Shown here one piece after another: positions 1 to 6,749 of a DNA stretch of 12,291 bases. Source of the DNA: Pseudomonadota bacterium (GTDB taxonomy: Bacteria; Myxococcota; UBA9042; PHBI01); the NCBI GenBank assembly GCA_005772945.1, contig SXIE01000021.1:1-12291 (forward strand), given 5' to 3'. A model generated the notes under the pieces. The model saw only the letters and a program-made list of their open reading frames with translations, was not told where the DNA came from and made no database searches. The position numbers and the translations under genes were made by a program. Position 1 is the stretch's first letter. Every line of letters starts with the position of its first letter.

Positions 1-1106
1 GAGGGCTGCAAGCCCTGGTCGACGATCGCCAGCGCCGAATCGATGGCGGCGCCGAGCTGGAGCCCGTCTGGGCAGCATGCGCCGGGGTCGCGGGGGGCCG
101 GCTCGACATCGGGGGTGAGGATCCAGCCCGCCGCCAGCGCCGGTCGGCCCTTGAGCGCGATGTCGACGAGGATGATTCCGTCGCCGTCTGGGTCGAGGAT
201 CCCCATGGCGGTCTCGGTGTCGATCGGCAGCGGCAGGTTCGCGTTCGTGACGAGCTCCTCGACGCCCGCGCGCGAGAGGATCCCGGCGAGACGCGTCGGC
301 TCGAGTCGCTGCTCGCCGTCGACGAAGGTGGTCTCGAACGTGACGTTCTCGACGCGCAGGCGCACGCCCCGGACGAGCTCGCTGATGTTCGAGAGGTCGA
401 TGATGACCTCGTCGGCGCTGGCGGCGAGGTCGTCACCGGTGCGCGTGCCTTCGAAGTGCACCTGGAATTCGCCGGTCGCGGGATCGAGCGAGCCGAGCTG
501 CAGCGCGTACGCGTCGTCGGCCGTGCCGGGCGCGTCGTCGGGTCCGAGCGACACGCGCTTCGCGATGCCACCGGCCAGCGCGACCTGCCCGCCGCCCTCG
601 GCGTCGATGAAGAGGAGGATCGGCGGCCAACGGCTCAGGATGCTGCCGAGGAAGGTCCGAAGGAGGCTCGGCTCGACGATGTCGACGAGGTCGAGGATGT
701 AGGGCGCTCCGGCCGGCAGGGCCAGCGTCGGGGTCGAAAGGGGATCGATCGGATCGCTGCCGCTCTTGGCCTCCCAGCCGTCCCAATAGCCGTCCGCGTC
801 GGTGTCTGCGAGGGTGGGATCGGTGCCGAGCGCGAGCTCAGCGGCGGCGTCCAGGCCGTCGCCGTCCTCGTCGCCGAGGGGGGTGGTCTCGTCGGCGGTT
901 TCGTCGGCGGTCTCCCCAAGGGCGGTCTCGGCTTGGACCTCGGCAAGCGTCTCGTCGTTGGTCTCGGGGGTGGCGTCGGCGCCGACCTCGGACGCGACGT
1001 GGGTGTCGAGCGGCGTGGCGCCGCCGTCGTCGTCACCACATGCGGCGAGAGCGGCGACAAAGGCGAGGCCGAGGGAAAGGCCGGGCATCGAGCGAGGTGC
1101 GGTCAT
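1..1106 (-). CDS. Putative TSP3-repeat lipoprotein, 3' end beyond window
   Basis: An open frame of 368 codons reads from the ATG at 1106 to the left edge with no stop, so the C-terminus is missing. Residues 1-22 form a signal peptide ending in a lipobox (LAAC, Cys23), so the protein is probably lipid-anchored in the envelope. Residues 27-77 are a low-complexity acidic tether rich in Asp, Glu, Thr and Ala. Residues 78-122 hold two thrombospondin-type-3/EF-hand-like Asp-rich repeats (DEDGDGLDAAAE, then DTDADGYWDGWE), which normally bind calcium. A third DPDGDG motif lies at 305-310. The rest (130-335) is a globular region that I do not recognise, followed by a Cys pair at 344-345. The start is supported by GGAGG five bases upstream of the ATG. 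It is divergent from the acetyltransferase gene. Its role is unknown; export and calcium binding are inferred from motifs. Confidence 0.85.
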   Translation of the reverse strand, partial: MTAPRSMPGLSLGLAFVAALAACGDDDGGATPLDTHVASEVGADATPETNDETLAEVQAETALGETADETADETTPLGDEDGDGLDAAAELALGTDPTLADTDADGYWDGWEAKSGSDPIDPLSTPTLALPAGAPYILDLVDIVEPSLLRTFLGSILSRWPPILLFIDAEGGGQVALAGGIAKRVSLGPDDAPGTADDAYALQLGSLDPATGEFQVHFEGTRTGDDLAASADEVIIDLSNISELVRGVRLRVENVTFETTFVDGEQRLEPTRLAGILSRAGVEELVTNANLPLPIDTETAMGILDPDGDGIILVDIALKGRPALAAGWILTPDVEPAPRDPGACCPDGLQLGAAIDSALAIVDQGLQP

Positions 1107-1111
1107 CGGGT

Positions 1112-1116
1112 CCTCC
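1112..1116 (-). promoter_or_regulatory. Shine-Dalgarno site (GGAGG) of the TSP3 lipoprotein gene
   Basis: GGAGG on the minus strand lies five bases before the ATG at 1106 and fixes that start. It is one of only a few clear ribosome-binding sites in this window. Confidence 0.6.
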
Positions 1117-1133
1117 AGCGTTCGAGGCGGTCT

Positions 1134-1139
1134 ACCATA
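1134..1139 (-). promoter_or_regulatory. Possible -10 box (TATGGT) of the TSP3 lipoprotein gene
   Basis: TATGGT on the minus strand lies 27 bases before the ATG at 1106. It differs from the TATAAT consensus at two positions and matches boxes before the lipoprotein genes at 2861 and 12086. Here the spacing would give a leader of about 20 bases carrying GGAGG. No convincing -35 box is seen. Confidence 0.35.
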
Positions 1140-1203
1140 GTGAGACGCTGGGGGGGATGAAAGCCGCGCGGGCGGCGCGGACGCTTTGCGCGAGGGCTCG
1201 GGG

Positions 1204-1236
1204 GTCGAGTCCGAGTTCGAGGTCGAGTTCGACGTC
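1204..1236 (+). repeat. Short fragment of the GAGGTC/GAGTCC hexamer array
   Basis: About five and a half imperfect hexamers (GAGTCC, GAGTTC, GAGGTC, GAGTTC, GACGTC) lie here on the plus strand. The same units form the long arrays at 9223-9441 and 11886-11987 on the minus strand. The fragment lies just before the acetyltransferase gene. It would be translated as Glu-Ser-Glu-Phe-Glu-Val only if that gene began at the upstream TTG at 1186. Confidence 0.6.
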
Positions 1237-1272
1237 GTGGACTCGGTGTGCCTCTCGCGGTATCGAGCGGCG

Positions 1273-2793
1273 GTGTCAGCCGTGGACCCGATCGCGACAC
1301 TTGCCCGCTTCATCGCCGCCGTCTCGCGCGGGCGTATGCCCGAAGCGCAATCCCTCGACGCGATGCGCAACCTCGTCCGATCGCCGGGGCACATCCGCGT
1401 GCTCGGCACTGCGGGCGCGCCGGACGCGGTGGGGGTCGTCATCGACCTCTGCGAGAGCGCGGCGAACTTCGCCGAGCTCAGCATCTTCGCGTCCGAGGGC
1501 CACGCCGCAGCCGCGACGCGGGCGCTCGTGCCATGGGCCGAGGCGCTCGTACGCGAGGGGCCTCGCGCCGGTGTCGAGATCCCGCTCTACCCCGGGGGTC
1601 CCGATCCCTCCGTGCTCGCGGAGGCAGGTTACGTCTTTGCCCACGCACTGTGGGGCATGCGGGCCGTCGCCGTGGCGCCGGAGTTCGTGGCGCAAGCGCG
1701 CGTCGCGCCGCCCGGATTCAGCTGGCAGGCCTTGACCCCGGCGCTGGTCCCGGCACTCCATGCGACCACCCGCTCGGCGTTCGCCGGGGTGCCGGGGTGC
1801 TTCGTGTTCGAGCTGGAGGCCTTCGCGGAGCGGTGTCTCGTGGACGGACCGACCCGCCGCGTGCTCACCGACGGCACCCAGGTCATCGCGTTCGTGCGCG
1901 TGGCGTGCGACGGCGACGTCGGCACGGTGGCTTCGCTGGGACGCGCACCGGCCTGGCGCGCGTGCGGTCTGGGCGGACTCGCGCTTGCCGAGGGGCTGCG
2001 CCTTCTGGGCGAGGCGGGCGCGCGGACGTTCGAGCTGGAGGTCGCGGCGCGCAACCGCGTGGCGCTCGCGCTCTACGAATCCGCCGGGTTCGTGTGTACG
2101 AGCGAGCTTCGCGTGGTGGCGCGCGCTGGCGCGGAGCGGCGCGCAAGGTCCGCCATGGTCGACCCGGATCATCCCGCGCTCATTCCCTTGCCGTCGCGGC
2201 TCGAGGGCGCCCGCGTCGTCGTGCGTCCCTTCGCGCGCGGCGACGGCGCGGCGCTCTGGGAGGCGGTGGAGGCGTCGCGTACCGAGCTCGCGCGGTGGCT
2301 TCCCTGGCCGGCGCGCCACCAGCGGGTCGACGACAGCGAGCAGTATGTGCGGTCGGCCGCGGCGCGCTGGATGACGCGCGAGGATCTTGCCGTGGTCCTC
2401 ACCGACCGCGCCGGTCGTCTCGTCGGAGGCAGTGGTCTCCACGGCGTGGACTGGCGCGTGCGGGTGATGGAGATCGGCTACTGGCTCCGCACCGACGCCT
2501 ACGGCGCGGGCCACGCGACCGAGGCGGTGGGCCTCCTGACCGCGCTGGCGTTCGACGTCCTCGGCGCCGGGCGCGTCTTCATTCGCTGCGAACGCGACAA
2601 CCTGCGGAGCGCCGCCCTCCCCGCGCGCCTCGGCTTCGTGCCCGAAGCGCATCCGCCAGAGCACCGCCTGGCCGTCGACGGCTCGGGCCTGGTCGAGCTC
2701 GTCGAGTTTGGACTCACGCGGGCGGAGCTCGCGCACCTCCCCTGGTACGCCGAGGCCGCGCGTCGCGTGGTCGCTGCGCCCCTGGACGGCTGA
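1273..2793 (+). CDS. Multi-domain GNAT acetyltransferase (degenerate GNAT + GNAT + RimJ/RimL type)
   Basis: GNAT enzymes move an acetyl group from acetyl-CoA to an amine; this one is probably cytoplasmic, as no signal peptide is seen. It is 506 aa from the chosen GTG. The middle domain (about 148-285) has the acetyl-CoA loop region (RAPAWRACGLGGLAL, 224-238) and the usual C-terminal NRVALALYESAGF (261-273). The last domain (about 305-485) resembles RimJ/RimL-type protein N-acetyltransferases, with LEGARVVVRPF, EIGYWLRTDAYGAGHATEA near 400-417 and RDNLRSAALPARLGF (441-455). Residues 6-133 look like a third, degraded GNAT fold, ending in SVLAEAGYVFAHALWGM without a clear acetyl-CoA loop. The substrate is unknown. 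The start is uncertain: TTG 1186, GTG 1273 and GTG 1282 are in frame and none has a strong ribosome-binding site. GTG 1273 keeps the first domain and leaves out the repeat-like stretch upstream. Confidence 0.85.
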   Translation: MSAVDPIATLARFIAAVSRGRMPEAQSLDAMRNLVRSPGHIRVLGTAGAPDAVGVVIDLCESAANFAELSIFASEGHAAAATRALVPWAEALVREGPRAGVEIPLYPGGPDPSVLAEAGYVFAHALWGMRAVAVAPEFVAQARVAPPGFSWQALTPALVPALHATTRSAFAGVPGCFVFELEAFAERCLVDGPTRRVLTDGTQVIAFVRVACDGDVGTVASLGRAPAWRACGLGGLALAEGLRLLGEAGARTFELEVAARNRVALALYESAGFVCTSELRVVARAGAERRARSAMVDPDHPALIPLPSRLEGARVVVRPFARGDGAALWEAVEASRTELARWLPWPARHQRVDDSEQYVRSAAARWMTREDLAVVLTDRAGRLVGGSGLHGVDWRVRVMEIGYWLRTDAYGAGHATEAVGLLTALAFDVLGAGRVFIRCERDNLRSAALPARLGFVPEAHPPEHRLAVDGSGLVELVEFGLTRAELAHLPWYAEAARRVVAAPLDG

Positions 2794-2848
2794 GCGCGCG
2801 CTGTTCGTGCGGGCGCTCCGGCGCGTATCCACTCGCGACCGCATCTGC

Positions 2849-2854
2849 TACGGT
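2849..2854 (+). promoter_or_regulatory. Possible -10 box (TACGGT), leaderless start
   Basis: TACGGT lies six bases before the ATG at 2861. At the usual -10 to start-site distance, transcription would begin at or next to the ATG, giving a leaderless mRNA. This agrees with the lack of a Shine-Dalgarno sequence there. The same arrangement is seen at 12094-12099. No -35 box is clear. Confidence 0.35.
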
Positions 2855-2860
2855 CGCGCG

Positions 2861-3433
2861 ATGAACGACCTCGGGCGGCGCGCGCGTGTGGCTGGGCCGG
2901 TGACGCCGCCGCGGGCGTTGCTGTCGGCGCTGTCGGTACTCGCGAGCGTGGCCGCGTGCGGGGCGGACGCGGTGCCGTGCGTGTGCCCGGCCGCCGCCCC
3001 GTGCGTCGCGGCGCCCGTTCCGGATACCGAGGCGGTGCCGCGCGTCGTCGTCAAGAGCGCGCAGACCGTCCAAGAGGACCTCTGGGCCGCGCGGCGTCCG
3101 CTCGCGCTCGGATCGGCGAGCGCGGGGTTGGCGCTCGACACCGCCGAGAACCTGTTTCGCGGGCGCTTCGAGCCCGTGCGGAGGCTGTTCCAGGTCGAGC
3201 TCGGCGAGGATCTCACCGTCGCGAAGCTCAGCGGGATCGTCGATGGGCTCGTCAAGGCGCACGGGCCGCCGGTCGAAGTGATGGATGCATGGGCCAGCGA
3301 GATCCGCGAGAAGGAGGTCGTGAGCCCGGCCGCCGAGGCGCTCATCCGCATGCAGGGCGGCAAGCGCATCGGCCTCCTCTTGGTCTTCGATCCCCAGGGG
3401 GCGGTCCGCGGGTTGTGGCTGCGTCCGATTTGA
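2861..3433 (+). CDS. Small lipoprotein with a DUF3887-like domain
   Basis: The 190-aa product has a long signal peptide with a hydrophobic stretch at 19-32 and a lipobox (VAAC, Cys33). A Cys/Ala/Pro-rich linker follows to about residue 60 (CVCPAAAPC). Residues 88-190 resemble DUF3887, a small domain of unknown function often found with secreted hydrolases. The visible pattern is an ALDTAENLFRGRFEPV helix, a central amphipathic stretch (AKLSGIVDGLVKAHGP), and a closing GLLLVFDPQGAVRGLWLRP. I know this pattern from the family and have not confirmed it by a search. The ATG at 2861 is preferred because it gives a proper lipoprotein signal and sits just after a TACGGT box; in-frame sequence upstream lies inside the acetyltransferase gene. 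It starts 67 bases after that gene and may have its own promoter. Confidence 0.75.
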   Translation: MNDLGRRARVAGPVTPPRALLSALSVLASVAACGADAVPCVCPAAAPCVAAPVPDTEAVPRVVVKSAQTVQEDLWAARRPLALGSASAGLALDTAENLFRGRFEPVRRLFQVELGEDLTVAKLSGIVDGLVKAHGPPVEVMDAWASEIREKEVVSPAAEALIRMQGGKRIGLLLVFDPQGAVRGLWLRPI

Positions 3434-3509
3434 GGGCGCCGGGGTTTTTGAGGTAAGGACCGAGCCTCGTCCCTCGCGCAGTCGTGCCCGGGTCACTCGC
3501 CCGTTCTCC

Positions 3510-3514
3510 GGAGG
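3510..3514 (+). promoter_or_regulatory. Shine-Dalgarno site (GGAGG) of the OmpA-domain gene
   Basis: GGAGG lies five bases before the ATG at 3520. It selects this start over the in-frame ATG at 3484, which would put a non-signal extension before the signal peptide. Confidence 0.65.
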
Positions 3515-3519
3515 TCGCT

Positions 3520-4062
3520 ATGCAGTTCGTATCGAGGTTCTTGAGGTCGCGTCTCACCGCCGCCGCGCTCGGACTCGCGGCGCCGTCGGCTGTGTCGATG
3601 GTCGCGCCGGCCCACGCCGAAACGCCGCGCACGTTCGAGCTCGACGGCAACAACCTGACGGTGCCCGCGCCGATCCTCTTCGAGACCGGCAGCGACACCA
3701 TCAAGCCCGAGAGCGCGCCGGCGCTCGAGCACGTCGTGGCGTATCTGGGCGACAAATCGTACATCTCGCTCATGCGCGTCGAGGTCCACAGCGACAGCCA
3801 GGGCAACGCCAACTATAACCAGACACTCACCGAGAAGCGCGCGCTCGCTATCGCACGCGCGCTCGTCGGCAAGGGCGTCGATTGCAAGCGCCTCATCCCG
3901 GTGGGCTTCGGGGACTCGAAGCCGGTCGCGCCGAACGACAGCGCCGACGGGCGCGCCCAGAATCGGCGCACCGTGTTCGCGAACGCGAAGCTGCGCGGAC
4001 GCGCCATCGGCGGCATGCCGGTCGACGGCGGCGGGCGGGAGGCGGGGGATCCCTGCCCATGA
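3520..4062 (+). CDS. Free-standing periplasmic OmpA-family (OmpA_C) peptidoglycan-binding protein
   Basis: The product is 180 aa. Residues 1-33 are a Sec signal peptide ending at an AHA site, with no lipobox Cys, so the mature protein should be soluble in the periplasm. Residues about 50-158 are an OmpA C-terminal domain: PILFETGSDTIKPES, then VEVHSDSQGNANYNQTLTEK with Asp92, then GVDCKRLIPVGFGDSKPVA and GRAQNRR (144-150). In this family the Asp and the NRR arginine contact diaminopimelate in peptidoglycan; both are present. There is no beta-barrel, lipid anchor or transmembrane helix, so it is a domain-only version of a protein that usually tethers the outer membrane. The last 20 residues are Gly-rich and look disordered. 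The start is fixed by GGAGG at 3510-3514. It converges with the phosphatase gene, with 21 bases between the two stops. Confidence 0.88.
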   Translation: MQFVSRFLRSRLTAAALGLAAPSAVSMVAPAHAETPRTFELDGNNLTVPAPILFETGSDTIKPESAPALEHVVAYLGDKSYISLMRVEVHSDSQGNANYNQTLTEKRALAIARALVGKGVDCKRLIPVGFGDSKPVAPNDSADGRAQNRRTVFANAKLRGRAIGGMPVDGGGREAGDPCP

Positions 4063-4083
4063 GGTTGCCGCTGCCGCTGCGGG

Positions 4084-5646
4084 TCAGGTGACCTCGAGCA
4101 CGTACGAGCCGAGGGTCTGGCCGCTCATGCCGATGTGGTCGACCGTGATGCGCGGCGGGCTGCTCGTCGGGTCGAGCGTGAAGCGTCCGTAGTTGCGCTC
4201 GCCGGTCAGAAACGGGAACTGCTCGGGGCTGCCGGTGAGCTGCACGATCGCCATCGCGGGGTTGAGGTGTGCGACGGGGCCGACCAGGATCTCGTGCTGA
4301 TCGGCGTGCGCCTCGCCGGGCGGATCCACGGTCGTGACCGCGCCGAAGTGGAAGTCGCCCGCGACCCAGAGGAGGCCCTTCACATCGGCGGCGAGCCCGA
4401 GGACGCGCGCGCGTTGGGCCGCGTAGCCTTCCCAGCGCTCGTTGGCCGCGAGGTAGAGCGGCGGCCAGCGCGTGATCGGGACGGACGACAGGACGAGCTT
4501 GAACGTGGCCGGCGACGCGTGGAGCCCCGCGTCGAGCCAGGCGAGCTGCGCCTCGGAGATGTACTCGGCCTGGGGGGTCGTGCGGGTCGACGGGCGCCGC
4601 TCCGAGCGGCAGTCGAGGAGGAACACCTCGACCGTCGCCCCGAACCGGAACGAGCGCCAGATCCGGTCGGGGTTTGCCGGATCGCGGCGCACGGCCATGT
4701 GCTCGAAGAAGGCCTGGCGTGCGGCCGTGACGCGCGCGGAGTCGGCCCCTTCGGGGTCCCAGTTGTTGTCGACCTCGTGGTCGTCCCAGGTCGCGGCGCA
4801 GGTCGTCGCCGTGCGCAAGGCGCGGTATTCGGCGGTCCCGAGGTTGCGCGCCCAGTTCGCGCGGTACTCCTCCAAGGTCGTCGCCTCGTCCGCGTAGGTC
4901 GTGTCGCCGAGGAGGAGGAAGAGATCGAGATCGTCCTCGGCGGCGCGCGTGAGGACATCGAACGGCCGGAAGTCCCACTTCGCGCACGAGCTCGCGCCGA
5001 GCACGACGACCGGGCGCGCGTCGGCCTGGGGTGGGGTTCGGAAGCGGCCGATCGGACTGCGGCGCGCGTCCGCGATGAACGCGAAGTGGTGCTCGGCGCC
5101 GGGCGCGAGGTCCTGGACGTCTTCCTGGATGAAGCCGCCGTCCGCCGGCACGACGGTCGTGCGGTGGGCCTCGAGGCCGCCGGCGCGGCCTGGATCCGGG
5201 CGCCACACGACCAGCTCGATCGCGGCCGTGCCGAGGTAGCGGGTCGCGAGGATCGCGCCGCCGAAGGTCGGATCGGTCGCGCTGACACCGATCGGAAAGA
5301 GGCTCACGGAGGCCTCGGCATATGCGTCGGGATCGAAGCGCGAACCTGGGGCATCGGGCGCGTCGGCGGCGGTGTCGTCGGTGGTCGCGTCCGGGACTTC
5401 GGGCGCGCTGTCGGCGCCAGGGCCGGTGTCTGCGCTGGTCGTGCCCTCCGTCGCGGCCGTCGCATCGTCGGTGCGGGTGGTGTCGGGCGCGTCGGCGCTG
5501 CTCGCGTCGTCCGTCGCCGTGGCGTCGGCGCGGGCGGTGCGTGCGTCGTCGCCACAGGCGGCGAGCATGCCGAGAGCACCGGCGGCGCCGGCGGTGCTCG
5601 TGGCGATGAAGGTCCGACGGGTGATGCGCGGCGGGGTGGTGCTCAT
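4084..5646 (-). CDS. Tat-exported PhoD-like phosphatase/phosphodiesterase lipoprotein
   Basis: The PhoD (alkaline phosphatase D) family removes phosphate from mono- and diesters at the cell surface using metals. The product is 520 aa. Its N-terminus has a twin-arginine signal (TRRTFIA, Arg10-Arg11) and then a lipobox (LAAC, Cys31), which points to folded export by Tat and lipid anchoring. Residues 40-100 are a disordered Asp/Thr/Ala tether. An N-terminal beta domain (about 110-205) precedes the metallophosphatase core. Visible metal-site motifs are GASSCAKWDFRPFD (217-230), LLLGDTTYAD (244-253), WDDHEVDNN (287-295), DCRSER (345-350) and VAGDFHFG (428-435), in the order usual for the family. 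The ATG overlaps the stop of the RlmN-like gene as ATGA and has no Shine-Dalgarno site, so translation is probably coupled. It is the last gene of the five-gene unit. Confidence 0.9.
   Translation of the reverse strand: MSTTPPRITRRTFIATSTAGAAGALGMLAACGDDARTARADATATDDASSADAPDTTRTDDATAATEGTTSADTGPGADSAPEVPDATTDDTAADAPDAPGSRFDPDAYAEASVSLFPIGVSATDPTFGGAILATRYLGTAAIELVVWRPDPGRAGGLEAHRTTVVPADGGFIQEDVQDLAPGAEHHFAFIADARRSPIGRFRTPPQADARPVVVLGASSCAKWDFRPFDVLTRAAEDDLDLFLLLGDTTYADEATTLEEYRANWARNLGTAEYRALRTATTCAATWDDHEVDNNWDPEGADSARVTAARQAFFEHMAVRRDPANPDRIWRSFRFGATVEVFLLDCRSERRPSTRTTPQAEYISEAQLAWLDAGLHASPATFKLVLSSVPITRWPPLYLAANERWEGYAAQRARVLGLAADVKGLLWVAGDFHFGAVTTVDPPGEAHADQHEILVGPVAHLNPAMAIVQLTGSPEQFPFLTGERNYGRFTLDPTSSPPRITVDHIGMSGQTLGSYVLEVT
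5643..5646 (-). other. ATGA stop/start overlap, RlmN-like to PhoD-like
   Basis: The TGA of the RlmN-like gene and the ATG of the phosphatase gene share bases. No Shine-Dalgarno sequence is visible upstream, so reinitiation by the terminating ribosome is the likely mechanism. Confidence 0.75.
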
Positions 5647-6749
5647 GGCCGTTCGTTGTCGACGAGCGGCGGGGTGGCGTCAAGCGCGGCGCCGGCGAGC
5701 TGACCACAGGCCGCGGCGGCGTCCTCGCCGCGCGACCGGCGCACGACGCACACGAGACCGTGGCGTGCGACGATGTCGCGAAACGCGTCGATCCGCCCGT
5801 CGGTCGGGCGCGTGTAGCGTGAGCCGGGGTAGGGGTTGAGCGGGATGAGGTTGATGCGCGCCTGGATCCCCGCCATCGCGGCGACGAGGCGCTCGGCGTC
5901 GGCGTCGCCGTCGTTGACGCCGGCCATGAGCGCGAGCTCGATGAAGAAGATGCGGCGCGGGTCCGCGGCCGAGAGCGCGCGCAGCGTGGCGAGCAGCTCC
6001 GCGAGGGGCCAGCGGGCGACCTTGGGCATGAGGCGATCGCGGACCTCCTGGGTGCTGGCGTGGAGCGAGACGGCGACGTTGGCCCGGGTCGCGCGGCAGA
6101 GGGCTTCGAGGCGCGGGACGACCCCGGAGGTCGAGACGGTGACGCGGGTGGGGGCGATGTGCAGGCCGCGCTCGAGCACGGTGATGGCCTGAAGGACCGC
6201 GTCGAGGTTGTCGAGCGGCTCGCCCATGCCCCTGAAGACGACGTTGGTGGCGCGTTTTTCCGCGGGCGTCAGGCGCGATTGGGCGAGGAGCACCTGCGCA
6301 ACGATCTCGCCCGCGCTGAGTTGGCCACCAAAGGACATTTGCGCCGTCGCGCAAAAGTCGCAGTAGCGGGTGCAGCCACTTTGGCTCGAAACGCAGATGG
6401 TCGCGCGGCGTGGCGTCGGGATGAGGACCGTCTCGAACGCGCCCCCGTGCCCATCGTTGCCGCGCAGGCGCCACTTGAGCGTGCCGTCCGTGCTCGCGTG
6501 CGTGGCCTCGATGCGCAGGTCGGGAAGGCGGAATTCGGCGGCGAGCGCGGTGAGCGCGTCATGGCCGATGCCGTCGATGGTGCTTGGCCAGGCGCTCGGC
6601 AGCCCGACGCCGCGAAGCCAGCGCCAGAGCGCGTGGCCGCGCGTGACGCTGGGTCGGCCGAGGCGGGGCATGAGGGCGCCCAGCGCCTCGGGGGTGAGGC
6701 CGGTGACGAGCGGCGCCGACTCGCGAGGGGGTGTGCGCGGGGTGGTCAT
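5643..6749 (-). CDS. rlmN: RlmN-family radical-SAM RNA (adenine-C2) methyltransferase
   Basis: RlmN methylates C2 of adenine 2503 in 23S rRNA and adenine 37 in some tRNAs, using two S-adenosylmethionines. The 368-aa length fits the family. The iron-sulfur motif CTRYCDFC gives Cys126, Cys130 and Cys133. The two mechanistic cysteines are also present: Cys119 in RRATICVSSQSGC and Cys348 in AAACGQLAG. GMGEPLDN (174-181), VTVSTSGVVPRL, VAVSLHAS and NLIPLNPYPGS are typical. It differs from textbook RlmN in details: ATAQMSFGGQLSAGEI replaces the common ATG...RNL stretch, and GEDAAAACGQ lacks the usual DI. It could therefore be a divergent paralogue rather than the housekeeping copy. It overlaps its neighbours by ATGA on both sides and is the only cytoplasmic protein in a unit of exported lipoproteins. 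Confidence 0.88.
   Translation of the reverse strand: MTTPRTPPRESAPLVTGLTPEALGALMPRLGRPSVTRGHALWRWLRGVGLPSAWPSTIDGIGHDALTALAAEFRLPDLRIEATHASTDGTLKWRLRGNDGHGGAFETVLIPTPRRATICVSSQSGCTRYCDFCATAQMSFGGQLSAGEIVAQVLLAQSRLTPAEKRATNVVFRGMGEPLDNLDAVLQAITVLERGLHIAPTRVTVSTSGVVPRLEALCRATRANVAVSLHASTQEVRDRLMPKVARWPLAELLATLRALSAADPRRIFFIELALMAGVNDGDADAERLVAAMAGIQARINLIPLNPYPGSRYTRPTDGRIDAFRDIVARHGLVCVVRRSRGEDAAAACGQLAGAALDATPPLVDNERP
6746..6749 (-). other. ATGA stop/start overlap, Cys-rich lipoprotein to RlmN-like
   Basis: The TGA of the upstream lipoprotein gene overlaps the ATG of the RlmN-like gene. No Shine-Dalgarno sequence is visible before it, so coupling is likely. Confidence 0.75.

Noticed and set aside
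3430..3459. TTGAGG and TAAGGA spaced 18 bases apart, considered as a promoter for the OmpA-domain gene
   Set aside because: Both boxes match consensus poorly and TTGAGG overlaps the previous stop codon. The GGGGTTTTTG stretch nearby is not preceded by a proper stem, so it is not a terminator either.
4041..4057. GC-rich hairpin (GGCGGGG...CCCTGCC) near the OmpA-domain stop, considered as a terminator
   Set aside because: The loop is only three bases, it lies inside coding sequence and no T-run follows on either strand.
4135..5703. A 522-codon plus-strand frame opposite the phosphatase gene
   Set aside because: It is an antisense shadow with biased Arg/Gly/Val content and no motif, while the minus strand has all PhoD metal motifs.
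3893..5707. A 604-codon minus-strand frame overlapping the phosphatase gene
   Set aside because: Its product is Arg/Pro/His-rich low-complexity sequence and it spans three other genes in a different frame.
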